Below are positions 25,469-35,615 of a stretch of 64,000 nt of DNA, in pieces. The position numbers and the translations under genes were made by a program. Position 1 is the stretch's first letter, and every line of letters begins with the position of its first letter. Source of the stretch: Thalassococcus halodurans (lineage in GTDB: Bacteria; Pseudomonadota; Alphaproteobacteria; Rhodobacterales; Rhodobacteraceae); assembly GCF_900108225.1 (NCBI RefSeq), contig NZ_FNUZ01000002.1, positions 126,501 to 190,500 on the forward strand, in the 5' to 3' direction. Below the pieces are notes generated by a model that worked only from the letters and a program-made list of their open reading frames with translations, made no database searches and was not told the origin of the DNA.

Positions 25469-28018
25469 ATGATCCGATTTATTATGTCCTTCTTTGGCGG
25501 GATTTTCAGTGTTCTGACGCTGGGAATCGGCATGATGGCGCTGACGATTGGCGCTGTCTTCTGGATGTATGGCCGCGATCTTCCCAGCCATGAAAGCCTT
25601 GCTCAGTACACGCCGCCGACCATCAGCCGGATTTATTCGGGCGAGGGCCGTATCATCGACGAATTCGCGCAGGAACGCCGTCTGTTCACGCCCGCCGATG
25701 AAATCCCCGATCTGGTCAAACAGGCGTTTATTTCGGCGGAAGACAAGAACTTCTACCAGCACCAGGGTTATGACCCGCGTGGTATTGCAGCCGCGGCCAT
25801 CGAAGCGGTCCGGTCCGGTGGCCGGAACGTACGCGGTGCGTCGACCATCACGCAACAGGTCATGAAAAACTTCCTGCTAGGCGGTGAGCGTAGGGCCGAG
25901 CGCAAGATCAAGGAAATTCTGCTCGCGGCGCGACTGGAGCAGACGCTGAGCAAGGAGAAAATCCTTGAGCTGTATCTGAACGAGATTTTTCTGGGCCAGA
26001 ACTCTTACGGTGTGACGGCAGCGGCGCAGACGTATTTCAACAAATCGCTGGCGGAACTCGCCCCGCATGAGGCTGCATTCCTTGCCTCGCTGCCCAAAGC
26101 GCCGTCGGATTACCATCCGGTACGTAACAAAGAGCGCGTGACAGATCGCCGGAACTTCGTGCTGAAAGAGATGTACGAGAACGGCTACATCGATCAGGCG
26201 ACATATGAACAGGAAGTGGCTTTGCCGCTTCGGTCCGTTCAGAACGGCGACTTCGAGCCCTTCCAGAAACAGCTTCCTCCACGTGATTATTTCACCGACG
26301 AAATCCGCCGTCAGCTGAGCCGTGACTTCGGCGAAGGCGAATTCTTTTCAGGCGGGTTCTCGGTTCGGGCGACCATCGAACCTGACATGCAGGCCGAGGC
26401 CGCGGATGCCCTGCGCGTCGCGTTGGAAAACTACGACCGCAGTTTGGGCGTATGGCGCGGAACCGGCAAAACCATTCCAGCGGACCAGTTGGGAACCGAA
26501 GCCGACTGGCGTGCGGCCCTGTCCAAGGTCAGCGTCGCACGTGATGTTGTGCGTGAACACGTCTGGCATCCGGCTGTTGTTCTTGAAATCGGCAGCAACG
26601 ACGCGCGCATCGGTATTGAAGGCGTCGAAGAGGACGCTGATGGACACTGGATCCCTGCCAAGGACGTGCAGTGGGCGCGCAAGTTGAACAAAGACGGATC
26701 ACTGGGCCGCAAAGCGCAGGTCGCGGGCGATCTGCTTGAGGTCGGCGATGTCGTGCTGGTGCGCGAAATGACTGCGGACGCAGACGGCAGCTTTATCCGT
26801 TGGACGTTGCGGCAGGTACCGCGCGTGCAAGGCGCGTTTATGGCTATGGACGTCAATACTGGCCGCGTGATCGCGATGCAGGGCGGTTTCTCCTACCAGC
26901 ATTCTGTGTTTAACCGCGCCACACAGGCCAAACGACAGCCCGGTTCGTCGTTCAAACCGTTTGTTTATGCAGCCGCTTTGGATAGCGGATATTCCCCCGC
27001 CACCATCGTTGTTGACGCGCCGATTGAAATCAACACGCCCCAAGGCGTCTGGCGTCCCAAGAACGCGTCCAACGAATTCTATGGCCCGACTCCACTGCGC
27101 ACGGGTATTGAACGGTCGCGTAACCTGATGACGATCCGTCTGGCACAAGAGGTGGGGATGGACGTTGTGGGCCGTTATGCGGAACGCTTTGGCGTCTACG
27201 ACAACATGAGCCGCGTTCTGGCCAACGCGCTCGGCTCCGAAGAGACAACGCTGTACCAAATGGTTGCTGCTTATGCGATGTTCGCCAACGGTGGCGAGCG
27301 TGTAGAACCCACTCTGGTTGACCGCGTACAGGACCGCTACGGCGAAACTGTTTACCGCCATGACAACCGCACCTGCGTCGATTGTTTTGACCGCAATATT
27401 CCCGCAGGTCGGTCGCCACGTATCACCTCGGATCGTGAGCGGATTATGAATGCGGTTACGGCCTATCAGCTGACATCGATGATGAAGGGTGTGGTTGATC
27501 GCGGCACCGCGTCGCGCACAGTCAATCTTCCGGTACCTACTGCTGGTAAAACCGGTACGACAAACGATGCGAAAGACGTTTGGTTTGTAGGCTTTACTTC
27601 GAACATCGTGGCGGGTTGCTACATTGGTTACGACCAACCGCAACCTATGGGACGGGGTGCTTCCGGTGGGGGCATGTGTGGCCCCGTGTTCCAGCAGTTC
27701 ATGCTGGAAGCCGTCAAGAAATACGGCGGTGGCGCATTCAAGGTTCCGACGGAATGTCAGTTCATCAAGATCGACCGCTTCACCGGTGCCCGTCTGTCTG
27801 ACGACGCATCCGGAGAGAACGTCGTGGCCGAGTGTTTCCGCGAGGGCGAAGAGCCGATTTTCGGCATCCAGTTTGACGGTGGTTGGGCGATGGGATCGGG
27901 TTTTGATCTGATCTCCCCAACCGGATCAACGCGGGAAGTTACGACCTCAACCGGCAAGAAAGCCATCGTCGGGCCAAAGGCAAGTTTCGGGTCGCTAAGC
28001 TCGGGCGGGCTCTACTGA
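25469..28018 (+). CDS. mrcA: Penicillin-binding protein 1A (bifunctional transglycosylase/transpeptidase)
   Basis: 849 residues. The N-terminal membrane anchor 'FGGIFSVLTLGIGMMALTIGAVFWMYG' is followed by the GT51 glycosyltransferase ('AFISAEDKNFYQHQGYDPRGI' with catalytic Glu, 'GASTITQQVMKNFLLGGERRAERKIKEILLA', 'KEKILELYLNEIFLGQNSYGVTAAAQTYF'). The transpeptidase carries SxxK in 'QPGSSFKPFVYAAAL', SxN in 'IERSRNLMTIRLA' and KTG in 'TAGKTGTTNDAKDVWFVGFT'. The region between, residues ~280-440, contains the OB-like insert typical of PBP1A. A plausible promoter (TTGACC at 25412, TATAGT at 25433, short 15-base spacing) precedes it. It polymerises and crosslinks glycan strands together with the RodZ/MreB system. 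Confidence 0.96.
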   Translation: MIRFIMSFFGGIFSVLTLGIGMMALTIGAVFWMYGRDLPSHESLAQYTPPTISRIYSGEGRIIDEFAQERRLFTPADEIPDLVKQAFISAEDKNFYQHQGYDPRGIAAAAIEAVRSGGRNVRGASTITQQVMKNFLLGGERRAERKIKEILLAARLEQTLSKEKILELYLNEIFLGQNSYGVTAAAQTYFNKSLAELAPHEAAFLASLPKAPSDYHPVRNKERVTDRRNFVLKEMYENGYIDQATYEQEVALPLRSVQNGDFEPFQKQLPPRDYFTDEIRRQLSRDFGEGEFFSGGFSVRATIEPDMQAEAADALRVALENYDRSLGVWRGTGKTIPADQLGTEADWRAALSKVSVARDVVREHVWHPAVVLEIGSNDARIGIEGVEEDADGHWIPAKDVQWARKLNKDGSLGRKAQVAGDLLEVGDVVLVREMTADADGSFIRWTLRQVPRVQGAFMAMDVNTGRVIAMQGGFSYQHSVFNRATQAKRQPGSSFKPFVYAAALDSGYSPATIVVDAPIEINTPQGVWRPKNASNEFYGPTPLRTGIERSRNLMTIRLAQEVGMDVVGRYAERFGVYDNMSRVLANALGSEETTLYQMVAAYAMFANGGERVEPTLVDRVQDRYGETVYRHDNRTCVDCFDRNIPAGRSPRITSDRERIMNAVTAYQLTSMMKGVVDRGTASRTVNLPVPTAGKTGTTNDAKDVWFVGFTSNIVAGCYIGYDQPQPMGRGASGGGMCGPVFQQFMLEAVKKYGGGAFKVPTECQFIKIDRFTGARLSDDASGENVVAECFREGEEPIFGIQFDGGWAMGSGFDLISPTGSTREVTTSTGKKAIVGPKASFGSLSSGGLY

Positions 28019-28025
28019 TCTTGTC

Positions 28026-28055
28026 CGCGAGGTGAGACTGGGCTATCACCTCGCG
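28026..28055 (+). terminator. Hairpin after PBP1A gene
   Basis: Perfect 10-bp stem CGCGAGGTGA / TCACCTCGCG with a 10-base loop starts seven bases after the stop codon. No T run follows, so it may act as a weak or Rho-assisted terminator or a 3'-end stabiliser before prfB. Confidence 0.5.
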
Positions 28056-28083
28056 AACCCATAAAAATACCGAAGGTCCGAGC

Positions 28084-29208
28084 ATGCGTGCCGACGCCCA
28101 AAATACTGTCGAAAAAATCCAGAAATCGCTGGACCTTCTTGGTCAGCGTCTGAACCTTGAAACGGCTCCGTACCGTCTTGAGGAGTTCAACGCGCGCACC
28201 GAGGATCCTGATCTTTGGAACGATCCAGATGCCGCGCAGAAACTCATGCGCGAACGACAGATGCTGGTCGATGCGATCGAAACCTATGACACGATCAAGC
28301 AGGAACTGTCCGATAACATCGAGCTGATCGAACTAGGCGAGATGGAAGAAGATGATGAAGTCGTGGCCGAAGCCGAAGCAGCGCTAAAGGCTTTGGCGGA
28401 AACTGCCGCCACCAAAGAGCTGGAAGCACTGCTGGATGGCGAAGCGGACGGCAACGACACCTTCCTTGAGATCAACGCAGGCGCGGGCGGCACCGAAAGC
28501 TGTGACTGGGCCAGCATGCTGGCGCGGATGTATGTTCGCTGGGCCGAGAAGAAGGGCTACACGGTTGAACTGCAGTCCGAAAGCGCGGGCGAAGAGGCGG
28601 GTATCAAATCCGCCGCATACAAAATTTCGGGTCCCAACGCCTATGGTTGGCTGAAATCTGAATCCGGTGTGCACCGTCTTGTCCGTATCTCGCCTTACGA
28701 CTCGGCGGCCAAGCGGCACACGTCGTTTAGCTCGGTTTGGGTGTATCCTGTTGTTGACGACAACATCGAGATTGAAGTGAACCCCGCAGATATCCGCATC
28801 GATACCTACCGTTCGTCCGGTGCCGGTGGTCAGCACGTCAACACAACAGACTCGGCCGTGCGGATCACGCACGCGCCCACAGGGATCGTTGTGACCTCGT
28901 CCGAGAAATCACAGCACCAGAACCGCGACATCGCCATGAAGGCCCTGAAATCGCGTCTGTATCAGTTGGAACTGGACAAGCGGAACGCAGCCATCAACGA
29001 AGCCCATGAAAACAAGGGTGATGCAGGGTGGGGCAACCAGATCCGTTCTTACGTTCTTCAGCCCTATCAGATGGTCAAAGACCTGCGGACGCAGGTTGAG
29101 ACATCGGACACCAAGGGTGTTCTGGATGGCGATCTGGATAAATTCATGGCCGCGACACTTGCCATGAAAGTGTCTGGCAAGAGCCGCGCAGACGCGCAGG
29201 CGGAATAA
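28084..29208 (+). CDS. prfB: Peptide chain release factor 2
   Basis: A 374-residue class I release factor for UGA and UAA. The GGQ peptidyl-hydrolase motif is in '[21 protein letters not shown]', and the stop-recognition region reads '[21 protein letters not shown]', with SPY where E. coli RF2 has SPF. Domain 1 is the helical bundle of the first ~110 residues ('[21 protein letters not shown]'). The frame is continuous from the ATG at 28084: the programmed +1 frameshift used for autoregulation in many bacteria is absent. It follows the PBP1A gene by 65 bases and a hairpin. Confidence 0.96.
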   Translation: MRADAQNTVEKIQKSLDLLGQRLNLETAPYRLEEFNARTEDPDLWNDPDAAQKLMRERQMLVDAIETYDTIKQELSDNIELIELGEMEEDDEVVAEAEAALKALAETAATKELEALLDGEADGNDTFLEINAGAGGTESCDWASMLARMYVRWAEKKGYTVELQSESAGEEAGIKSAAYKISGPNAYGWLKSESGVHRLVRISPYDSAAKRHTSFSSVWVYPVVDDNIEIEVNPADIRIDTYRSSGAGGQHVNTTDSAVRITHAPTGIVVTSSEKSQHQNRDIAMKALKSRLYQLELDKRNAAINEAHENKGDAGWGNQIRSYVLQPYQMVKDLRTQVETSDTKGVLDGDLDKFMAATLAMKVSGKSRADAQAE

Positions 29209-29217
29209 AACTTCGTA

Positions 29218-30045
29218 TCAGGTAAACGGCGTGCTCAGCCTTAGCTGGGCACGGTGGAATGGTGGCAGGTCTTCGACATTGCAAATGCCGGATGCGCGTG
29301 CTGCCTCAAGCACCGGGCCTGTTTCGCGGCCCAAGTACTGATAGACCTGACGCGCGACGCGGCGGCCTGCTTCGCCTTCGGGCACGGTACGTACTGTAAA
29401 TCCCAGCCAATAGTTGCTTTCGAACGCCGGAATGCGCGCAAGAAAGTTGAAGCTTGTGGTTTGCGTGTTTTTCCGGCTGATCAGCGTTGCGATGCCACCC
29501 ATCTGTTGCATCACAAATCCGCGGAATTCGCGTGTTTTCGGATCACAAGGCAGGCCCTGTTGGCGCATCGCGTCTTTCGCTTCATGCCCACGCATGAAGG
29601 TCAGGCCATCACGACGGTAGACTGACACGAGGCCCTGAAAGAAACGTCCTTCTTCCATAAAGCTGGGCCGCGAAAAGCGGTAAAAGCCCGATGGAAAGGT
29701 GTGTTCGTCGGGCTGCAGGGCCGTGTTGCCCAGAAAACTCGCCAGCTCTTCGTGGCCGAAAAGCGTGGATGCTTGTTTGCCTGTAGCAAGGGTTTCTACA
29801 GGTTCCAGTAGGATGCGGGCGTCGACGCCGAAGAAGTCACAGATGCGGTGCAGCACGTCTGGCCGCGGGAAACTTTCACCGGACAGGTAGCGATTGAACT
29901 GGGTCCTGTTGATTCCTAAATCGCGGCAAAGTTGTGATATCGAGACAGATGCTTGGGATAATTTCCTAAGATTTGACCCAAAAACCTCGCGGAGTTCGGA
30001 TGGCGTGAGCGACGCCGCTTTAGCGTTTGGTAACTGGTCCGTCAT
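29218..30045 (-). CDS. XRE-type helix-turn-helix transcriptional regulator with large effector domain
   Basis: 275 residues. The N-terminal HTH (about 15-75) reads 'ELREVFGSNLRKLSQASVSISQLCRDLGINRTQFNRYLSGESFPRPDVLHRICDFFGVDA'. The remaining 200 residues ('GFYRFSRPSFMEEGRFFQGLVSVYRRDG', 'REFRGFVMQQMGGIATLISRKNTQTTSFNFL', 'YWLGFTVRTVPEGEAGRRVARQVYQYLG') look like a ligand-binding or dimerisation domain I cannot name. It is divergent from the small gene at 30262, and two related palindromes lie between them (30107-30146), the first 62 bases upstream of its start. Autoregulation plus control of the divergent gene is the simplest reading. It ends ten bases from the convergent prfB. Confidence 0.75.
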   Translation of the reverse strand: MTDQLPNAKAASLTPSELREVFGSNLRKLSQASVSISQLCRDLGINRTQFNRYLSGESFPRPDVLHRICDFFGVDARILLEPVETLATGKQASTLFGHEELASFLGNTALQPDEHTFPSGFYRFSRPSFMEEGRFFQGLVSVYRRDGLTFMRGHEAKDAMRQQGLPCDPKTREFRGFVMQQMGGIATLISRKNTQTTSFNFLARIPAFESNYWLGFTVRTVPEGEAGRRVARQVYQYLGRETGPVLEAARASGICNVEDLPPFHRAQLRLSTPFT

Positions 30046-30106
30046 ACGTACTGATTAACCGTGTAAGTCCTAGATTTTGCGCATGATTTACATGCGAGCC
30101 CCGAAA

Positions 30107-30146
30107 TGACGCTAATTAGCGTCAGAGGTGACACTAGTTCGCGTCT
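30107..30146. promoter_or_regulatory. Twin palindromic operator between the XRE regulator and divergent gene
   Basis: TGACGCTAATTAGCGTCA (30107-30124) is a perfect 18-base palindrome. TGACACTAGTTCGCGTCT (30129-30146) matches it at 14 of 18 positions. The two start 22 bases apart, about two helical turns, so dimers would bind the same face of the DNA. A position in the regulator's own upstream region suggests autoregulation. Confidence 0.6.
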
Positions 30147-30261
30147 TAATCTGTATTGCGTAGACACAAAAAGCAAGAGTTCGTTCGCAGGTTGTGGATG
30201 GATCGTTCGGAAATGTTCCCCGAAGCTGGTCTAAATCCGATAAATGAGAGAGGGGTCGCTC

Positions 30262-30627
30262 ATGGTCGCTAGAAATATGTATGGTGTTGTTATTTGGTCC
30301 AATGCGGATCAGCGTAAAGCGATCATATGGTGTGAAGATCAAGGTGATCTTGCCTACTATACCAAAGATTGTGCCAGCGCGCTTGATGGCGTCACTTTGG
30401 ATCCGGGCGATCTGATCCAATTTGATCTGCGATTAGAGCAGAGCTTGCGCATGGTTGATAATCCCCAGCGCGTCGAAAGCGGGTCGCATTCCAACCTTGC
30501 ATCCAGCCTGAGCACAGAGAACGTCAATCAGGTTGAACCTAGCCGCGTAAGGTCAAAGCGCAGGACGGACAATATCGTGACCTTCCCGACAAAGGCGCGG
30601 CCTGAGAGAGAGCTTATTCCAGCCTAA
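30262..30627 (+). CDS. Small OB-fold-like (cold-shock-like) hypothetical protein
   Basis: From the ATG at 30262 (GAGAGAGGGG about eight bases ahead) the product has 121 residues. The first ~65 ('MYGVVIWSNADQRKAIIWCEDQGDLAYYTKDC...LDPGDLIQFDLRLEQSLRMVDNPQRV') have the five-strand rhythm of a cold-shock/OB domain, with 'GVVIWSN' standing where CSPs have 'GxVKWFN', but RNP motifs are not convincing. The C-terminal 55 residues are polar and basic ('PSRVRSKRRTDNIV'). It diverges from the XRE regulator and ends at its own terminator. The nucleic-acid-binding role is inference. Confidence 0.55.
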   Translation: MVARNMYGVVIWSNADQRKAIIWCEDQGDLAYYTKDCASALDGVTLDPGDLIQFDLRLEQSLRMVDNPQRVESGSHSNLASSLSTENVNQVEPSRVRSKRRTDNIVTFPTKARPERELIPA

Positions 30628-30649
30628 GCAACTGATCACCAAATCAAAC

Positions 30650-30680
30650 AAGAGCGTCCTTTCGGGCGCTCTTGGCTTTT
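30650..30680 (+). terminator. Rho-independent terminator
   Basis: A 10-bp stem AAGAGCGTCC / GGGCGCTCTT (one G-T pair, 4-base loop, 30650-30673) followed by GGCTTTT ends the small OB-fold-like gene. Confidence 0.8.
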
Positions 30681-30704
30681 GTGGCGGTACTCAGAACAGC
30701 AGAA

Positions 30705-30738
30705 ACAAAAACGGCCACCTTTTTGTCAAAGGTGGCCG
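30705..30738 (-). terminator. Terminator of the ilvIH operon
   Basis: The 11-bp stem with arms 30712-30722 and 30728-30738 (CGGCCACCTTT / AAAGGTGGCCG) is followed on the minus strand by TTTTTGTTTC. It lies 22 bases past the ilvH stop codon. Confidence 0.85.
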
Positions 30739-30759
30739 CTTTGGATCTTGTGGTCAGGC

Positions 30760-31320
30760 TTATTCGCCGCGGGCAAGTGCCGCGACACCGGTGCGCGCGA
30801 TCTCGGACAGGCCAAGCGGGCGCATCAGATCTGCGAAAGCATCTACCTTTTCAGGCGTGCCGGTGATCTGGAACACAAAACTTTCCAACGTGCTATCAAC
30901 CACTTGCGCACGGAAGATGTCGGCCAGACGCAGCGCTTCAACACGCTTCTCGCCTGTGCCAGCCACTTTCAGCAGCGCCAGTTCACGTTCGACCGAGCCG
31001 CCTTCGACGGTCAGGTCGTGTACGTCGTGAACCGGAACGATCCGGCCCAGCTGTGCTTTGATCTGCTCGATGATCTGCGGTGTGCCTGTTGTAACGATGG
31101 TGATGCGCGAATGATGACCTTGGTGGTCGATTTCGGCCACGGTCAAGCTGTCAATGTTATACCCACGACCGGAAAACAAACCGATGACGCGAGCCAGAAC
31201 GCCGGGTTCGTTGTCGACGATAACGGCAAGCGTGTGCGTTTCCAGATTGTCGTCAAACGTGGATCGTAGGTTATAGGCCGAATGTTTGGTCGAGCCTTTT
31301 TTGATGTTTAGTGGGGACAT
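30760..31320 (-). CDS. ilvH: Acetolactate synthase small (regulatory) subunit
   Basis: 186 residues. The N-terminal ACT domain 'HTLAVIVDNEPGVLARVIGLFSGRGYNIDSLTVAEIDHQGHHSRITIVTTG' binds valine for feedback inhibition and activates the large subunit. The second half ('VDSTLESFVFQITGTPEKVDAFADLMRPLGLSEIARTGVAALARG') is the C-terminal ACT-like domain. A short charged N-terminus (~20 residues) precedes it. It follows ilvI by 52 bases and is the last gene before the terminator. Confidence 0.96.
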   Translation of the reverse strand: MSPLNIKKGSTKHSAYNLRSTFDDNLETHTLAVIVDNEPGVLARVIGLFSGRGYNIDSLTVAEIDHQGHHSRITIVTTGTPQIIEQIKAQLGRIVPVHDVHDLTVEGGSVERELALLKVAGTGEKRVEALRLADIFRAQVVDSTLESFVFQITGTPEKVDAFADLMRPLGLSEIARTGVAALARGE

Positions 31321-31372
31321 TTGCGGTTTCCGTATTCTATCTTTCAGGCCAAGGCGGGGCAGGGTGCCGGTG

Positions 31373-33130
<1,758 letters not shown>

Positions 33131-33160
33131 CTTGCTCCGTCTACGGCGTTACATCTGCGC

Positions 33161-33189
33161 AATAAAAAAGCCCCCGATTTCTCGAGGGC
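33161..33189 (-). terminator. Attenuator terminator of ilvIH
   Basis: Read leftward, GCCCTCGA-GAAA-TCGGGGGC is an 8-bp stem with a GAAA tetraloop followed by TTTTTTATT. It lies between the leader peptide and ilvI, and its upstream arm (33182-33189) overlaps segment 3 of the competing antiterminator. Confidence 0.85.
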
Positions 33190-33231
33190 GCATGGGGTAC
33201 CGTTATGGTGTCCGTTACCGGCCCATGCGCC
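33187..33231 (-). promoter_or_regulatory. Antiterminator hairpin of the ilvIH leader
   Basis: GGCGCATGGG (bases 33222-33231, inside the end of the leader peptide) can pair perfectly with CCCATGCGCC (33187-33196). This pairing uses bases 33187-33189, which belong to the terminator arm, so the two structures exclude each other. A ribosome stalled at codons 5-9 leaves the first arm free, whereas one at the stop codon covers it. Confidence 0.75.
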
Positions 33232-33265
33232 ATTTTCCCACGACTAGTACAATGCTGGTCTTCAT
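33215..33265 (-). CDS. ilv leader peptide (attenuator)
   Basis: A 16-codon frame with AGGAG eight bases before its ATG encodes MKTSIVLVVGKWRMGR. Five consecutive control residues, Ile-Val-Leu-Val-Val (codons 5-9), match the end products of the downstream enzyme. The stop codon lies just past the first antiterminator arm. No protein function is expected; translation senses branched-chain aminoacyl-tRNA. Confidence 0.85.
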   Translation of the reverse strand: MKTSIVLVVGKWRMGR

Positions 33266-33407
33266 TTTGGGGGCTCCTATTACGCGGGGGACATTATGTC
33301 GGTGGGATAGGGGCGTCAACCGCATTTGGTGAAGAAAAGTTACCTGAGGGGTGCATTTTCTTTCTGAAAATTGCGCATTATGTCGAGTTGCGTGAAATTT
33401 TCCAAAG

Positions 33408-33453
33408 AAAAGCCCCGAATCTGGCAGTGTTTCTGACCGGAATCGGGGCTTTT
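33408..33453 (-). terminator. Terminator downstream of the corrinoid reactivator gene
   Basis: AAAAGCCCCGA (33408-33418) pairs with TCGGGGCTTTT (33443-33453) across a 24-base loop; T runs flank both sides, so it can work in either direction. It begins four bases after the reactivator stop codon and separates it from the ilv leader. Confidence 0.7.
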
Positions 33454-33457
33454 TCTG

Positions 33458-35500
33458 TTATCCGCGGCGGCGCCGTCTGCGATTGCCGCCGTCGCCGCTG
33501 TTGCTTGCGCCAAAGCCGACGTCAGGCAGCGTCACAACTTTCTGGAGTTCAGGGTAAGGCGCGGTTTTGTGCGGGATCGCGTTGGCGGCAACGAAATGTT
33601 CCTGGAATTTCGGCTCGATCGCCGTTTCCACTTTGGTGATCTCGCGTACCAGCTTTTCGATCCGCGCACGGGCATCGACGTTACAAAGCGCGATCCGCGC
33701 GCCTGTGCCCGCAGCGTTGCCTGCCGATGTGACTTTATCAAGCGACACATCGGGGATCATGCCCAGCACCATCGCGTGCTTGGGCGATATGTGTGCGCCA
33801 AAGGCCCCAGCCAGAACGACGCGGTCCACAGTTTCGACTTCCATCTCGTCCATCAACAGGCGCGCGCCTGCATAGAGCGCAGACTTTGCCAACTGGATGG
33901 CGCGCACGTCGCCTTGGGTCACCGTGATACGCGGTCCACCTTCGGCGGTGCCGTCAAAGATCAGGTATTCGTGGGTGCGGCCATCTGGAAGGCACCGTGG
34001 CGTGCCGGTTTGCTCTGCCGATCCGATAAGGCCGGAGGCGTCCATCAAACCGGCCATGCGCATTTCGGCCACGGCCTCGATGATGCCAGACCCGCAAATG
34101 CCGGTGATGCCGGTTGTGGCGGTCGCCTCGGCAAAACCTTCATGATCCGACCACAAATTACATCCGATCACGCGGAAACGTGGTTCCTTGGTGATCGGGT
34201 CAATCGCAATGGCCTCGATCGCGCCGGGGGCTGCGCGCTGGCCGGACGAAATCTGTGCACCTTCAAAGGCGGGACCGGTAGGCGACGAACACGCTAACAC
34301 GCGCGTCGTGTTGCCCAGCAGTATTTCCGCGTTGGTGCCCACATCGACCATCAACACGAGGTCTTCTGATTTGTCGGGTTCTTCCGACAGAGCCACGGCC
34401 GCCGCATCCGCGCCCACGTGGCCCGCAATGCACGGCAGCACATAGATCTGCGCGCTCGGCAGCAAGGCGGTCAGGCCCAGTTCCTGTGCATTGATCGACA
34501 CACTGTCAGACGTCGCCAGAGCAAAGGGGGCCTGACCCAGCTCAACCGGATCAATGCCCAGCAGCAGGTGGTGCATGACCGGGTTACAGACAAAGACCAT
34601 TTCCATGATCTGACCGATGTCGATCTTGGCCTCATCTGCCAATTCACGGGCCAGAGTATCGATGGCCTCGCGCACAGCGGTCGTCATTTCCTTGTCGCCG
34701 CCTTCGTTCATCATGGAATAGGACACGCGGCTCATCAGGTCTTCACCGAAGCGGATCTGCGGGTTCATGATGCCGGAGCTTGCCATCACTTCTCCGGTCG
34801 CCAGATCGGTCAGATGGGCGGCAACGGTGGTCGATCCCAAATCAATCGCCAAACCGAAAAGCCCGCTTTCGTGCAGACCGGGGAAGGCGGTGATGATGGT
34901 GGATTGATCGCTGTTGTGCGGCTTGTGCACGGCGACAGTGATCTTCCAATCCGCTTTGCGCAGGATGCGCTGGATTTTGGACAGCACCGATAGGTTCATC
35001 TTGACGTTGGTGATGCCCCAGCCGGTTTCCAGCGCCCGTTCGATCCTTTCAAGATCACCTGTGGGCACGTGCATATCGGGTTCTTCGACCTCGATATAAT
35101 AAAGCCGCGTTGCCGGGGCCATTTCGATCTGACGGGTCGAGGCCGCCTTGCGCACCACCTGTTTGTGCACCTGACTTTCAGGCGGCACGTCGATGACGAT
35201 GTCGCTTTGCACAGTTGCCTGACAGCCCAGACGACGCCCCGGTTTCAACCCGCGTTTTTCGTCATAGCGTTGTTCAACACTGTTCCATTCCGACAGTGCG
35301 TCTTTGGCGACTGTCACGCCGTGTTTGGGGAAATCGCCATAAGACGGCGTGATCTGGCATTTCGAACAGATCCCACGTCCGCCGCACACAGAATCCAGAT
35401 CAACACCCAGCGACCGCGCAGCGGCCAGCACGCGGGTTCCTTTGGGAAAACGTCCGCGTTTTCCGGATGGCGTAAACACAACAAGCGGGTCTTTGGTCAT
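33458..35500 (-). CDS. RamA/RACo-like iron-sulfur reactivator of corrinoid proteins
   Basis: 680 residues. An N-terminal 2Fe-2S ferredoxin domain has Cys39-x5-Cys45-x2-Cys48 ('SVCGGRGICSKCQ') and Cys93 ('RRLGCQAT'). After a linker, the ASKHA-type C-terminal domain (DUF4445 group) carries 'LFGLAIDLGSTTVAAHLTDLATGEV', 'VLMVDVGTNAEILLGN', 'GICGSGIIEAVAEM' and 'VVLAGAFGAHISPKHAMVLGMIP'. Proteins of this layout reduce inactive Co(II) to Co(I) with ATP. It is a single-gene transcript. The C-terminus is a Gly-rich linker plus RRRRRRG, like two enzymes of the split methionine synthase. Its most likely client is the corrinoid protein at 48.9 kb. Confidence 0.88.
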   Translation of the reverse strand: MTKDPLVVFTPSGKRGRFPKGTRVLAAARSLGVDLDSVCGGRGICSKCQITPSYGDFPKHGVTVAKDALSEWNSVEQRYDEKRGLKPGRRLGCQATVQSDIVIDVPPESQVHKQVVRKAASTRQIEMAPATRLYYIEVEEPDMHVPTGDLERIERALETGWGITNVKMNLSVLSKIQRILRKADWKITVAVHKPHNSDQSTIITAFPGLHESGLFGLAIDLGSTTVAAHLTDLATGEVMASSGIMNPQIRFGEDLMSRVSYSMMNEGGDKEMTTAVREAIDTLARELADEAKIDIGQIMEMVFVCNPVMHHLLLGIDPVELGQAPFALATSDSVSINAQELGLTALLPSAQIYVLPCIAGHVGADAAAVALSEEPDKSEDLVLMVDVGTNAEILLGNTTRVLACSSPTGPAFEGAQISSGQRAAPGAIEAIAIDPITKEPRFRVIGCNLWSDHEGFAEATATTGITGICGSGIIEAVAEMRMAGLMDASGLIGSAEQTGTPRCLPDGRTHEYLIFDGTAEGGPRITVTQGDVRAIQLAKSALYAGARLLMDEMEVETVDRVVLAGAFGAHISPKHAMVLGMIPDVSLDKVTSAGNAAGTGARIALCNVDARARIEKLVREITKVETAIEPKFQEHFVAANAIPHKTAPYPELQKVVTLPDVGFGASNSGDGGNRRRRRRG

Positions 35501-35615
35501 GTCGTCGGTCTTTCAGTGCACCAATTTGCCGAGCAACATAGGCGTCTTCCCACAGGAAGGAACCCCGATTGCGACCGGATTAGGCAAATTGCGTCACTTC
35601 CGACTGGAAGCGGGT

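Noticed and set aside
28084-28200. Possible programmed +1 frameshift in prfB
   Set aside because: The frame is continuous from the ATG through the conserved N-terminal region, with no early in-frame UGA, so no frameshift is needed.
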